A DNA stretch of 10,077 nt from the NCBI RefSeq assembly GCF_903642095.1, contig NZ_CAHJWD020000534.1, positions 1 through 10,077 on the forward strand. Direction: 5' to 3'. Below, one piece after another: positions 1-8,219 of this stretch. How positions within the stretch are numbered: position 1 is the first letter of the stretch; each line of letters opens with the position of its first letter. Source of the DNA: Bathymodiolus brooksi thiotrophic gill symbiont. Its GTDB lineage: Bacteria > Pseudomonadota > Gammaproteobacteria > PS1 > Pseudothioglobaceae. The notes under the pieces were generated by a model. It searched no databases. It was not told the DNA's origin and saw nothing but the letters and a program-made list of their open reading frames with translations. Both the position numbers and the translations under genes were made by a program.

Positions 1-281
1 ACTAAACAAGATAAATCAGTTGCACAAACAGCAAAATAGTTGTCAAAAATAATAACGCCTTCTTCTAGTGCCACTTCTAAATCATCGCCGACTTTTTTGG
101 CAATTAGGCTTGACTTTTTAGCATCAAAATCTTTAGCATTTAATTGATAAGCCGTGCCCACTTGGACTTGAATATGTTGAACACCTTTGGTAATAACAAT
201 AACTTCTTCATTGAGTTTATCAGCGACTTTTTGCGCTTTATTTTGTAATGCCATAACTTGTTTTTGTGTTTTTACTTGCAT
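1..281 (-). CDS. N-terminus of a large BapA/RTX-type adhesin or toxin (partial)
   Basis: I translated 93 residues by hand from an ATG at 281-279; the frame stays open to the window edge, so only the amino end is visible. The start is preceded by AAAAAGGT about eight bases upstream, a good ribosome binding site. The protein begins MQVKTQKQVMALQNKAQ. A soluble helical start is followed by a beta-rich stretch with GDDLEV (residues 65-70) and EEGVIIFDNYF (73-83), then two cysteines at 86 and 92. This 'GD-L-V...G-IIF-NYF' pattern is what I know from the BapA-prefix-like domain at the front of very long repetitive surface proteins and RTX proteins that leave by type I secretion. There is no Sec signal peptide, as expected for type I substrates. 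The repeats and C-terminal secretion signal would lie outside the window, so adhesin versus toxin cannot be decided. Transcription is divergent from typA. Confidence 0.7.
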   Translation of the reverse strand, partial: MQVKTQKQVMALQNKAQKVADKLNEEVIVITKGVQHIQVQVGTAYQLNAKDFDAKKSSLIAKKVGDDLEVALEEGVIIFDNYFAVCATDLSCL

Positions 282-373
282 AATTTTACCTTTTTTGACT
301 TTTATTTTATTTTTCCTTACACACCTAGCTCAGATTAATTGGATTTTCTTTAAAAGTGTAAGTGTTGAAGCTA

Positions 374-379
374 ATTATA
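374..379 (-). promoter_or_regulatory. Candidate -10 box for the adhesin-like gene
   Basis: Read on the minus strand this is a perfect TATAAT. It would start transcription near 367 and give a leader of about 86 bases. No good -35 hexamer lies 16-18 bases upstream and there is no TGn extension, so in such AT-rich DNA it may be chance. Confidence 0.25.
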
Positions 380-564
380 AAGTCTTTGCTAAACGCTTAT
401 ATTAAAGAGTATTATAAAAATTAACATTTTACTTTAGTTTAAATTTATATGGTAACTGTTTTTGTAATACAATAAGTTTTACTTAAAAAAACCTTATCTT
501 ATTAAGCCTCTGTCTCGTAGAGAACGGTTTACAATTGTTCTTTTATCATCACTTCCTAAATTTT

Positions 565-593
565 TTTACAAAGATTAGGAGTCTACTTATAAA
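565..593 (+). promoter_or_regulatory. Candidate sigma-70 promoter of typA
   Basis: TTTACA (565-570) and TATAAA (588-593) are separated by exactly 17 bases, and each matches its consensus at five of six positions. Transcription would start near 600, leaving an untranslated leader of about 113 bases before typA. The promoter probably also drives the RND gene 17 bases after typA. The background is AT-rich, so experimental mapping would be needed to be sure. Confidence 0.45.
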
Positions 594-712
594 ACATTCT
601 CATTTTTTTTAAACAATAGGAGTTATCAAAAGATCTCATATTATTTAATGCTAATATGATGACACTTTAGGGGATAATAGCGATTTTTTTAAATACTTTA
701 ATATCATCAAAT

Positions 713-2524
713 ATGAACGACAAACTTAGAAATATTGCCATTATTGCCCATGTTGACCACGGAAAAACTACGCTGGTTGATAAACTTTTGGAGCAATCAC
801 AAACTTTTGATGACCGTTTTGAGTCCACTGATAGAATGATGGATTCTAACGATTTGGAAAAAGAGCGGGGTATTACCATTTCCAGTAAAAATACGGCAAT
901 CAAATGGAATGATTATCATATTAATATTGTTGACACTCCGGGACACGCCGATTTTGGTGGCGAAGTAGAGCGGGTATTGTCAATGGTGGATTCAGTTTTA
1001 TTGTTGGTAGATGCACAAGAAGGGCCAATGCCGCAAACGCGTTTTGTGACTAAAAAAGCCTTTGATCAAGGACTTAATCCAATTGTAGTGATTAACAAAA
1101 TTGACAAAGATGCGGCGCGTCCTGATTGGGTAATTGACAAAGTATTTGATTTGTTTGACCAACTGGGTGCGACTGATGAGCAACTGGATTTTCCTATTAT
1201 TTATGCCTCAAGTATTAATGGTTACGCATCGTTAGAAGACAGTGTGCGTTCGGGTGATATGACCCCAATGTTTGAAACCATTATTGCCAAAGTGGCAGCA
1301 CCAGAGGTGGATGTTAATGCACCTTTGCAAATGCAAATTACAGCACTTGATTATTCCTCATTTATTGGGGCAATTGGTATTGGGCGGATTACCCGTGGCA
1401 CTATTAAGAAAAACCAACAAGTGGCAGTAGTGAGTGCTGATGGCACTGAACGCAAGGCTAAAGTTGCAGGCTTAATGGGTTTTATGGGTTTAGAAAAAGT
1501 GGAAACTGACAGTGCTGAAGCGGGTAATATTGCCTGTATTACAGGTATTGAAGGTATTTCTATTTCAGACACGATTTGCGATGTTGAAACAATTGAAGCC
1601 TTACCACCCCTTAGTGTGGACGAACCGACAGTGTCAATGGCATTTCGTGTAAACGATTCGCCATTTGCAGGTCAAGATGGCAAGTATATTACTTCAAGAA
1701 ATATTCGCGATCGCCTAGACAAAGAGTTGATTTACAATGTGGCATTACGGGTTGAAAATACCGAGGACCCCTCTGAATTTTTAGTATCAGGTCGGGGGGA
1801 GTTACACTTGTCTATATTGATTGAAACCATGCGCCGTGAAGGGTTTGAGTTGGCAGTAGGTCGTCCACAGGTGATTTTAAAAGAGATTGACGGGGTAATT
1901 TGTGAGCCGTTTGAAAATTTGAGTGTTGATGTTGAATCCCAACACCAAGGCACAGTGATGGAAAAGCTCGGTGAACGAAAAGGTGAACTTAGTGATATGG
2001 TGCCTGATGGCAATGGTAGAGTGAAATTAGACTTTAACATTCCTGCTCGTGGTTTGATTGGCTTTAGAACAGAATTTTTAACAGCCACGACAGGCACAGG
2101 CTTAATGAATTCTTCATTTGATGCTTACAAGCCAAGAAAAGACGGCGAAATTGGTCAACGCAATAATGGCTCACTGATTTCAATGACGCAAGGGCAAGCA
2201 GTGGCGTATGCGATTTTTAATTTACAAAAATCGGGTAAATTCTTTGTTGAACACAATACCGATATTTACGAAGGTATGGTAGTCGGCATTCATACCCGAG
2301 ATAAAGATTTGGTTGTCAATGTAATGAAGGGTAAGCAACTTACCAATGTTCGTGCCTCTGGTACGGATGAAGCGGTATCACTCACACCAGCGATTAAACT
2401 CGATCTTGAGCAAGCACTAGAATTTATTGATGACGATGAATTGGTGGAAGTAACACCAAATAACATTCGTATTCGTAAGCGCTTATTAGGTGAAACGGAA
2501 CGCAAAAGAGCGCGTAGTAAATAA
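713..2524 (+). CDS. typA: TypA/BipA ribosome-associated translational GTPase
   Basis: Full-length 603-residue protein, close to the 607 residues of E. coli BipA and collinear with it throughout. It is an EF-G-like GTPase that binds the 70S ribosome and helps 50S assembly and adaptation to cold and stress. The GTPase motifs are intact: AHVDHGKT (residues 12-19), ERGIT with the switch-I threonine (51-55), DTPGH (74-78), NKID (128-131) and an ASS G5-type motif (165-167). The beta-barrel domain, the EF-G-like domains III and V (for example [13 protein letters not shown]) and the TypA-specific C-terminal domain ([32 protein letters not shown]) follow. The start at 713 matches the family start ([10 protein letters not shown] against MIEKLRNIAI). 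No in-frame ATG, GTG or TTG exists between it and the stop at 668-670, yet there is no Shine-Dalgarno at normal spacing. It is followed after 17 bases by the RND gene, probably co-transcribed. Confidence 0.98.
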   Translation: MNDKLRNIAIIAHVDHGKTTLVDKLLEQSQTFDDRFESTDRMMDSNDLEKERGITISSKNTAIKWNDYHINIVDTPGHADFGGEVERVLSMVDSVLLLVDAQEGPMPQTRFVTKKAFDQGLNPIVVINKIDKDAARPDWVIDKVFDLFDQLGATDEQLDFPIIYASSINGYASLEDSVRSGDMTPMFETIIAKVAAPEVDVNAPLQMQITALDYSSFIGAIGIGRITRGTIKKNQQVAVVSADGTERKAKVAGLMGFMGLEKVETDSAEAGNIACITGIEGISISDTICDVETIEALPPLSVDEPTVSMAFRVNDSPFAGQDGKYITSRNIRDRLDKELIYNVALRVENTEDPSEFLVSGRGELHLSILIETMRREGFELAVGRPQVILKEIDGVICEPFENLSVDVESQHQGTVMEKLGERKGELSDMVPDGNGRVKLDFNIPARGLIGFRTEFLTATTGTGLMNSSFDAYKPRKDGEIGQRNNGSLISMTQGQAVAYAIFNLQKSGKFFVEHNTDIYEGMVVGIHTRDKDLVVNVMKGKQLTNVRASGTDEAVSLTPAIKLDLEQALEFIDDDELVEVTPNNIRIRKRLLGETERKRARSK

Positions 2525-2541
2525 TTAATCTACCTAACCTA

Positions 2542-5500
2542 ATGGACAGTTTCTTTAATTTCTTTGTTAAGCAAAAAAAACTGGCACTGGTTTTTACGGT
2601 AAGCATTATTGCGATTGGCTTATTGGCGTTTAATAATATTCAAAGAGACCAGTTTCCAGCAATTGATTTTGAATTGGTAACCATTGTTACTGGTTATCCG
2701 GGTGCCTCCCCTGAAGATGTTGAGCAAAATATTACCAATCCGATTGAGGATGAATTAAGCAGTGTAATAGGGATTGAAAAATTTAGTTCTATTTCTCGCC
2801 AAGGGTCTTCTGTTATTTTGGTAACACTATCGCCTGATGTAGATGATGTTAGTGCATTAAAACAAGACATTCAAAATGCGGTTGACCGAATTAAATCACT
2901 ACCAGATGAGGTGGTGAATTTACCTGAAGTGGTGGATATGAAAAGTTCATTACAAAGCATTCTAAAAGTTAATATCAGTAGTAACAGCCTATCTTTTGCC
3001 CAATTGCGTAATAAAATTGATGAGATTGCTGATGAGTTGGCACTAGTTGATGGCGTTTCTGAGGTGTCCAAAGAGGGGTATTTAGACCGTGAAATTCAAA
3101 TACGGATTGACACCGACAAACTGTATCAATATAAATTGTCCTTGCCACAAGTTATGAGTGCGATTCAAAAGCGCAATCAGCGTTATACCGTTGGTAGTAA
3201 TAATGGCATTAAGAACGAGAAAACCATTGTAGTGCTAGCACAATTTGATCAAGCACAGGCGGTAGGGGATGTGATTATAAAATCAAGTTTTGACGGCCCA
3301 GTGGTGCGATTAAAGGATATTGCCACCATTAGTGACGGCAATGTTGAGGAAAAATCAATTGTGCGTGTTAACGCCACCAAGGGTTTTATTTTAAAAATTC
3401 GCAAACAAGCACATGCTGATATTATTACTACAGTTGATTTAATCAAGGAAAAACTACACGCATTGCAAGCGAAAAAATACCCACAAGTGCGTATCTTTTA
3501 TTCCTCTGACTTGTCTAAATATGTGCGTAATCGACTCGAAATTGTGACCAACAACGGCATGATTGGATTGCTATTGGTATTGTTGGTATTGGGGGTATTC
3601 TTGTCGCTAAAAACGGCATTTTGGGTTGCAGTGAGTTTGCCTGTGTCATTACTGGGTTCGGTGGCGTTATTAGGGATGGCGGGTGAAACGATTAATTTAA
3701 TATCACTAGCGGCAATGATTTTGGTGCTGGGTATTGTGGTGGATGATTCTATTATTGTGGCAGAGAGCATTCATCATTACAAACAAATAGGCACAGATAA
3801 ATATCGTTCTGCCGTGAAAGGTTTTAAGCGGGTTATTATGCCAGTGATTACCACCATATTGACTACGGTTTTGGCATTTTCATCAATGTTTTTAATGGAA
3901 GGGACAATGGGTAAGTTTATTTATGTCATTCCATTGGTGGTAATTTTTGCTTTAACTTTGTCTTTTTTAGAAGTAACGATTGCCTTGCCTGCACACCTTG
4001 CTGGTTTGAATGAAAAATCTCAAAAGAAAAATTGGTTTAATGCGATTGAAAACTGGTTTGAAAGGGTGCTTAAGCAGGTTTTAAGAATGCGCTATTTAAT
4101 AGTGATAGGGTTTCTTGCGTTATTAGGTGTATCGATTTTTTTTGCTGCAACACAAATGCGCCTTACTTTGTTTCCAACAATAGGCGCTGATGTTATTACT
4201 GCAAAACTTAAAATGCCACCGGGTAGTTCGTTGCAACATACTGCAAGTGTGAGTCATAAAGTTGAGGCATTAATTAAAGATGTGGTGGGTGTAGACCTGG
4301 ATTCTTTAACCAATAATATTGGTCAATCGTTTTCTCATGTGGCACAATTTAATATTGCTTTGGTGCCTAGTAGTGAGCGAAAAATTCAGGTTAAGACGCA
4401 ACTTCAACGCTTGAAAGCACGCACCACAGAAATTGTTGAAGCTGAAAAACTCACTTTTTCAGTGCGTCGCCCCGGTCCACCACAAGGGGAAGATATTGAA
4501 ATTCAGTTGGTTAGTAGTAATGACGATCAACGCCAAACTGCCGCAAATGCTTTGGCTGAGATTCTTAGCCAAATAGAGGGTGTGGATAATATTGATAGAG
4601 ACGATGATCCGAGTAAATCACGCATTGAAGTGGTGTTGGATTTTGAAAAAATGGCAAGGCTAAATGTGGATTTTGTTACAGTTAATCGTTATTTGAAAGC
4701 CGCTTTTAGTGGTATTAATGTGACGGATATTCGCTATGGCGATACCGATGTAGATTTTAGGGTTTATTTGGGTGAATCTAAGCAATCAGAAGCAGTTATT
4801 AGTGAACTTAAAATTAGTAACCGCCAGTCTCGACCTGTGCCACTCAAACATTTTTCCAGTATTCGTCATATTGTTGGTGAGCCTGATTTTAACCATTTTG
4901 ATGGGCAACGATCAGTAAAAATCAGTGCCAGCATTAACGATGAAATTGCCAGTACATCCGTGGTTATTAAGCAAGTTCTTAAGTCATTTGACGCTGATAA
5001 TTTATATCCTGCTGTTCGAGTTTTGAGTGAAGGAGGTGCAAAAGAAACGAAAAAATCAATGCAAAGTTTCTTAAAAGCATTTGTTATGGCTGTTCTTATC
5101 ATTTTCTTTTTGTTAATTTTGTTATTTGATTCTTATACTCAGCCGTTATTGGTGCTTAGTGCCATTCCTTTCTCGGTCATTGGTGTTATTTGGGCGTTCT
5201 TTTTACACGGTGAGCCACTGAGTTTCTTTGCGTTGCTAGGCACTTTGGCGTTGGTTGGTGTGATTGTGAATGATTCTTTAGTGATGGTTACCCATTTGAA
5301 TTATTTGAAACAGAAATTATCTGCCACCACGCCAGCACTTGAATGGATTGTTCAAGGTGCAAAAGACCGTTTGCGCGCAGTAATACTCACCAGTTTAACC
5401 ACTTTGGCAGGCATTATCCCTTTGGCTTACGGTATTGGCGGCACAGATTTTATTTTGAAACCAATGGCATTATCGTTGGGCTATGGCTTGTTATTCGGCA

Positions 5501-5586
5501 CAGTGATGACGCTTATTTTATTGCCGTGCCTTTATTTAATGAATTATCAATTTGTGAATTGGATAGCTAAATTTAGCAAAAAATAG
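2542..5586 (+). CDS. RND-family (AcrB-like) inner-membrane transporter, no adaptor nearby
   Basis: Complete 1014-residue resistance-nodulation-division permease, the usual size for AcrB relatives. Such pumps are proton-driven trimers that move drugs, lipids or other molecules from the periplasm or inner membrane outward. Architecture: TM1 at about 12-31, a large periplasmic loop with the family motif GYPGASPEDVE (51-61), a TM2-TM6 cluster at about 336-485, TM7 at about 517-537, a second periplasmic loop, and TM8-TM12 at about 850-1003. The TM4 proton-relay aspartates are present (VVDDSIIVAES, D401 and D402). At the TM10 position where AcrB has K940-N941, this protein has N910-D911 (VIVNDSLVMV), which suggests a different RND subgroup from AcrB/MexB. 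No periplasmic adaptor or outer-membrane channel gene lies in the window, so the substrate is unknown. It follows typA by 17 bases without an obvious ribosome binding site, which suggests one transcript. Its stop codon overlaps a palindromic repeat. Confidence 0.95.
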   Translation: MDSFFNFFVKQKKLALVFTVSIIAIGLLAFNNIQRDQFPAIDFELVTIVTGYPGASPEDVEQNITNPIEDELSSVIGIEKFSSISRQGSSVILVTLSPDVDDVSALKQDIQNAVDRIKSLPDEVVNLPEVVDMKSSLQSILKVNISSNSLSFAQLRNKIDEIADELALVDGVSEVSKEGYLDREIQIRIDTDKLYQYKLSLPQVMSAIQKRNQRYTVGSNNGIKNEKTIVVLAQFDQAQAVGDVIIKSSFDGPVVRLKDIATISDGNVEEKSIVRVNATKGFILKIRKQAHADIITTVDLIKEKLHALQAKKYPQVRIFYSSDLSKYVRNRLEIVTNNGMIGLLLVLLVLGVFLSLKTAFWVAVSLPVSLLGSVALLGMAGETINLISLAAMILVLGIVVDDSIIVAESIHHYKQIGTDKYRSAVKGFKRVIMPVITTILTTVLAFSSMFLMEGTMGKFIYVIPLVVIFALTLSFLEVTIALPAHLAGLNEKSQKKNWFNAIENWFERVLKQVLRMRYLIVIGFLALLGVSIFFAATQMRLTLFPTIGADVITAKLKMPPGSSLQHTASVSHKVEALIKDVVGVDLDSLTNNIGQSFSHVAQFNIALVPSSERKIQVKTQLQRLKARTTEIVEAEKLTFSVRRPGPPQGEDIEIQLVSSNDDQRQTAANALAEILSQIEGVDNIDRDDDPSKSRIEVVLDFEKMARLNVDFVTVNRYLKAAFSGINVTDIRYGDTDVDFRVYLGESKQSEAVISELKISNRQSRPVPLKHFSSIRHIVGEPDFNHFDGQRSVKISASINDEIASTSVVIKQVLKSFDADNLYPAVRVLSEGGAKETKKSMQSFLKAFVMAVLIIFFLLILLFDSYTQPLLVLSAIPFSVIGVIWAFFLHGEPLSFFALLGTLALVGVIVNDSLVMVTHLNYLKQKLSATTPALEWIVQGAKDRLRAVILTSLTTLAGIIPLAYGIGGTDFILKPMALSLGYGLLFGTVMTLILLPCLYLMNYQFVNWIAKFSKK

Positions 5587-5626
5587 AGACTTTTGCTAGT
5601 TACCCATATTTATGCAAAGGCCTCTT
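5584..5626. repeat. Palindromic element, copy 1 (hairpin, possible terminator or IS-end-like scar)
   Basis: GAGACTTTTGC (5586-5596) and GCAAAGGCCTC (5614-5624) form an 11-position stem with one mismatch and one G-U pair around a 17-base loop. It starts on the RND stop codon. It could act as a transcription terminator after the typA-RND unit, although the following TTAAGGTGTTTTG is a poor U-tract. The arm sequence GAGACCTTTGC also resembles terminal inverted repeats that I associate from memory with some IS5-family elements. A related copy lies at 8355-8382 beyond the next gene. Confidence 0.5.
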
Positions 5627-5686
5627 AAGGTGTTTTGTTTGGTTGACCCATAAGTCCTAATAGTAATAATTTATATTTTGAAAGAA

Positions 5687-5731
5687 ATTACAATATGATT
5701 TTTTGTAGTAAAATTTTTCAATAATTATAAA
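5687..5731 (+). promoter_or_regulatory. Candidate promoter of the exported metalloprotease gene
   Basis: Two weak possibilities lie in an extremely AT-rich stretch. One is ATTACA (5687-5692), 16 bases, TAAAAT (5709-5714), giving a leader of about 29 bases. The other is TATAAA at 5726-5731 with a poor -35 (TTGTAG, 5703-5708) at 17 bases. Either would make the gene independent of the upstream RND transcript, which agrees with the hairpin between them. Confidence 0.25.
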
Positions 5732-5749
5732 ATATATTGAAGTGCAATC

Positions 5750-8209
5750 ATGAAGCAATTAACAAGAATATTACTAGGGTTTTCATTTCTTTTATTGAGT
5801 GGCTTATTTAGCATTGCATTTGCTGATATCACAATTGATGACAACGCAACCTTAAGGTCTCTCAACAATAACCCCACTAAACTTCACAATTATTTAAACA
5901 AATACCAGCATGTGCATCTAAAAACTAGAGATGGTGCTTGGGTAGGAAGAATTATCCTTCCAAATCATGTTAATAAAGGCAAAAAAGTAACACTAAGCGT
6001 GAATTCTTTTTTTGGGGTTGTGGTGGTTAGTGGCAGCACGAGCTATTCTCTTAATAAAGGAGACACTGTCTCTTGGGTTTATACCAATGGTTCTTGGATT
6101 CACAAAAATGGCTCTTGGACTTACGAAAATGGCTCTTGGGTAGCACAGAATTGGAATAACAACTATAGATTGATTACGGATAACGATACTTTACGCTCCT
6201 TACAAAATAACGCTGCTGAATTAAAAAAATATATTAATACCTATAAAGAGGTGCATCTACAAACTAGAAATGATACTTGGATACAAAATATCAACCTTCC
6301 TGATAGCGTTAATATGGGTAAGAAAGTAACGCTAACCGTTAATTCTACATGGGGAGTGAAAGTTAACTATAACGGAATAACAACTCAATTGAATGAAGGT
6401 GATAAACAACAATGGGTTTATGCAAACAACACTTGGAATAAAGTTTTTTTTGAATTATCCTTTAATAATCTACAATCCACTATACATTGGAATCCTGATC
6501 CAAGGTTTCAGCAATATGAAGTGTTTTATGCAAACGAACCAATCTCACTTTTATCAGACACCAGTAATATATCTAGTTTGAAAGGCGGTGGTTCAACTAT
6601 AGTTCAAGATAACAAATTCGATATAAGTCATTTTGATACTGAGACTTATTATTTTTTGATTAAAGCAAATATACGCTACCAATATTATGCGCAATCTAAT
6701 GAGAAAAAAATCGTAATATATGTAAATAAATCTAATGGCATTAATGAAGAAGTTATCAGTCAACCAATAAAACCCAATTTATTACAACCTGTTGAGCATT
6801 CCCTAATTGCTGAAGTTGCTTTAAAAAGAGCGTTACTTTCTGGTTATGACTTATCTGATATTAAAGCATATGCAATTAATCAAAATAACGCTTATAATTT
6901 AAGAGTAGAAAACAAAACACCGAGAAAATTTGCAAAGATTAATGTTGTGATAGACGGAAAGGGTTATGTTATTAATGAAGAATTATCTCAATTCTCCCAT
7001 AAAGATATCTCTCTAACGGGTGTTAATTTAAAGCCTGATTCAAAAGTAAGTTTTTTACAGCCTAATCTAGCATATCAGCCAAATGTCAGTAGTTTTGGTA
7101 CTAATAATACTGATAAAACAGTATCTAGTTACTTCATTTTACAAAGCCACTTAAAAGATTTTTATTCAAAAAAATCTACAAGAGATGATTTTTATAATTA
7201 TTTTTTAAAGACTCGTTCTGAAACAAAGCAATCTTTAATTGACAAATGGACAAGAATAACTTCTACGAATATACCTAAAGAGCATAAGGTGTTTGCTTCT
7301 GATGCTGTAGGATCAGCATCTGTCAGTTGGCTTAATCTAAATTGGGTTATGACTAACTTTATAGCAAATAAATCATATACTTTGATATATGCCGCCTATT
7401 CTCACGAATATGCCCACACTATTGGGTTTGAACACGGGAGTGGATTGGCTTATGGTTGGGATGATTTCGTGGCGACATATATGAAAAATTCTTTTAAATC
7501 AAACTCTCTAACAGCAGGTGAAATTGTCTCAGAGCGTGCAGATATTTTTTGGCATCTTGATGTTAAAGGGAATAAATTGGTTGCGTATTCTCAAGAGCCA
7601 AACAGGTTCTCTCTTTCCAATATACGCTTGTTTTTGCCTAATTATGTAGATAAAATTTATATTGTTGATGATGCGATATCCTTAAGATCTATGTATAGCG
7701 TAAATCCAAGAATATTGGTTAATGCAGATGTGCTGGATAACGGTAATTCTAATAATCATTTGGCAAATTATATTGTTAATCAAGTTGTTTCTAAAGATTC
7801 GGCGGATATGGATATATTTGTAGGGATTATTTCTAAAAATTATAGTGGTGCGGCAAATAATAACTCTGGCGTATACTTCACTGTGCCAGATCAAGATAAT
7901 GTTGTAAGTCACAATGCTGGTGCTACAACAGGATGGTACAGTGAAATCGAATCTACTATTGTTGTAAAAGTTAGGAACATAGAAACAAATAATGAGTACA
8001 CCATCCCTTTAATCGGAGAACAAGGTAAATATGCAATGACAGCAGGTGTTCCTGCAGGAAACGGACAAGTTAAATTCTCTATTGACTCTAAAAAGTTAAA
8101 TTTACCTAAAGGAATTTATAAAGGGGAGTTTACTATTGAAGCGCGTGGCTGGCACGATCCATCCTATACAAAAGAGTTAAAAGTAGTCGTTAGATACATT
8201 GTTAAATAA
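5750..8209 (+). CDS. Exported metzincin-type zinc metalloprotease with StcE/TagA-like modules
   Basis: 819 residues. A clear Sec signal peptide (residues 1-25, ending SIAFA before D26) predicts export. Two copies of a beta-rich module follow at about 28-116 and 142-229, each running TLRSL-NN...VHL-TR...W...I-LP...KKVTL-VNS...W-Y-N--W. From memory they match the module in the secreted mucin-cleaving protease StcE of E. coli (NGRWVRDIYLP, VEIHTANG, FKYVNGQW). Residues 111-131 between them are three NGSW heptads. Residues about 233-326 look like a fibronectin-III-like domain (STIHWNPDPRFQQYEVFY). The catalytic motif HEYAHTIGFEH at 552-562 is a perfect HExxHxxGxxH: zinc ligands H552, H556 and H562, catalytic E553. 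The downstream YGWDD loop recalls StcE, but the conserved Met-turn is unclear; M578 is the nearest methionine. The C-terminal 150 residues look beta-rich. A secreted glycoprotein- or mucin-directed protease is inferred, not shown. The weak ribosome binding site is GAAG. The gene is noticeably more AT-rich than its neighbours. Confidence 0.85.
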   Translation: MKQLTRILLGFSFLLLSGLFSIAFADITIDDNATLRSLNNNPTKLHNYLNKYQHVHLKTRDGAWVGRIILPNHVNKGKKVTLSVNSFFGVVVVSGSTSYSLNKGDTVSWVYTNGSWIHKNGSWTYENGSWVAQNWNNNYRLITDNDTLRSLQNNAAELKKYINTYKEVHLQTRNDTWIQNINLPDSVNMGKKVTLTVNSTWGVKVNYNGITTQLNEGDKQQWVYANNTWNKVFFELSFNNLQSTIHWNPDPRFQQYEVFYANEPISLLSDTSNISSLKGGGSTIVQDNKFDISHFDTETYYFLIKANIRYQYYAQSNEKKIVIYVNKSNGINEEVISQPIKPNLLQPVEHSLIAEVALKRALLSGYDLSDIKAYAINQNNAYNLRVENKTPRKFAKINVVIDGKGYVINEELSQFSHKDISLTGVNLKPDSKVSFLQPNLAYQPNVSSFGTNNTDKTVSSYFILQSHLKDFYSKKSTRDDFYNYFLKTRSETKQSLIDKWTRITSTNIPKEHKVFASDAVGSASVSWLNLNWVMTNFIANKSYTLIYAAYSHEYAHTIGFEHGSGLAYGWDDFVATYMKNSFKSNSLTAGEIVSERADIFWHLDVKGNKLVAYSQEPNRFSLSNIRLFLPNYVDKIYIVDDAISLRSMYSVNPRILVNADVLDNGNSNNHLANYIVNQVVSKDSADMDIFVGIISKNYSGAANNNSGVYFTVPDQDNVVSHNAGATTGWYSEIESTIVVKVRNIETNNEYTIPLIGEQGKYAMTAGVPAGNGQVKFSIDSKKLNLPKGIYKGEFTIEARGWHDPSYTKELKVVVRYIVK
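6080..6142 (+). repeat. Three tandem 21-bp units inside the metalloprotease gene
   Basis: Units at 6080-6100, 6101-6121 and 6122-6142 share the core AATGG(T/C)TCTTGG. They encode YTNGSWI, HKNGSWT and YENGSWV. The repeat keeps the reading frame and extends the conserved last strand motif (V-Y-N-SW) of the first beta module into a linker before the second. Changes in copy number would lengthen or shorten the linker by seven residues without a frameshift. Confidence 0.85.
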
Positions 8210-8219
8210 AAAATTAGCT

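Larger units (their letters stand above)
282..712. other. Divergent intergenic region between the adhesin-like gene and typA
   Basis: These 431 bases contain no convincing gene and no RNA gene that I recognise. They hold a candidate minus-strand promoter (around 374-379), a plausible sigma-70 promoter for typA (565-593), a weak small hairpin (TCTC-GTA-GAGA at 513-523) and a loose direct repeat built around two AGGAG motifs (574-612 and 615-648). Two overlapping mini reading frames (648-659 and 656-670, the second encoding MMTL) lie before typA, but neither has a properly spaced ribosome binding site. The whole stretch is very AT-rich. Confidence 0.6.

Noticed and set aside
187..405. 72-codon plus-strand frame rich in Phe, Leu and Cys that looks like a membrane protein
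   Set aside because: Its first half is antisense to the well-supported adhesin N-terminus and its hydrophobic look comes from T-rich DNA; no ribosome binding site.
511..525. GTCTC-GTA-GAGAAC hairpin as a riboswitch or terminator
   Set aside because: The stem is only four or five pairs and there is no conserved core or U-tract.
648..670. Possible leader peptides (ATG CTA ATA TGA and ATG ATG ACA CTT TAG)
   Set aside because: No ribosome binding site at the right distance and no regulatory codons; too short to call as genes.
1732..2097. 121-codon open frame on the minus strand
   Set aside because: It lies wholly inside typA, has Ser/Thr-rich low-complexity content and resembles no family; it is a shadow of the real gene.
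5704..5722. TGTAGTAAAATTTTTCAAT as a left IS30-type end matching the right end after the protease
   Set aside because: Only the first bases fit and the stretch is A/T-rich, so the similarity is not better than chance; it also overlaps the likely promoter.
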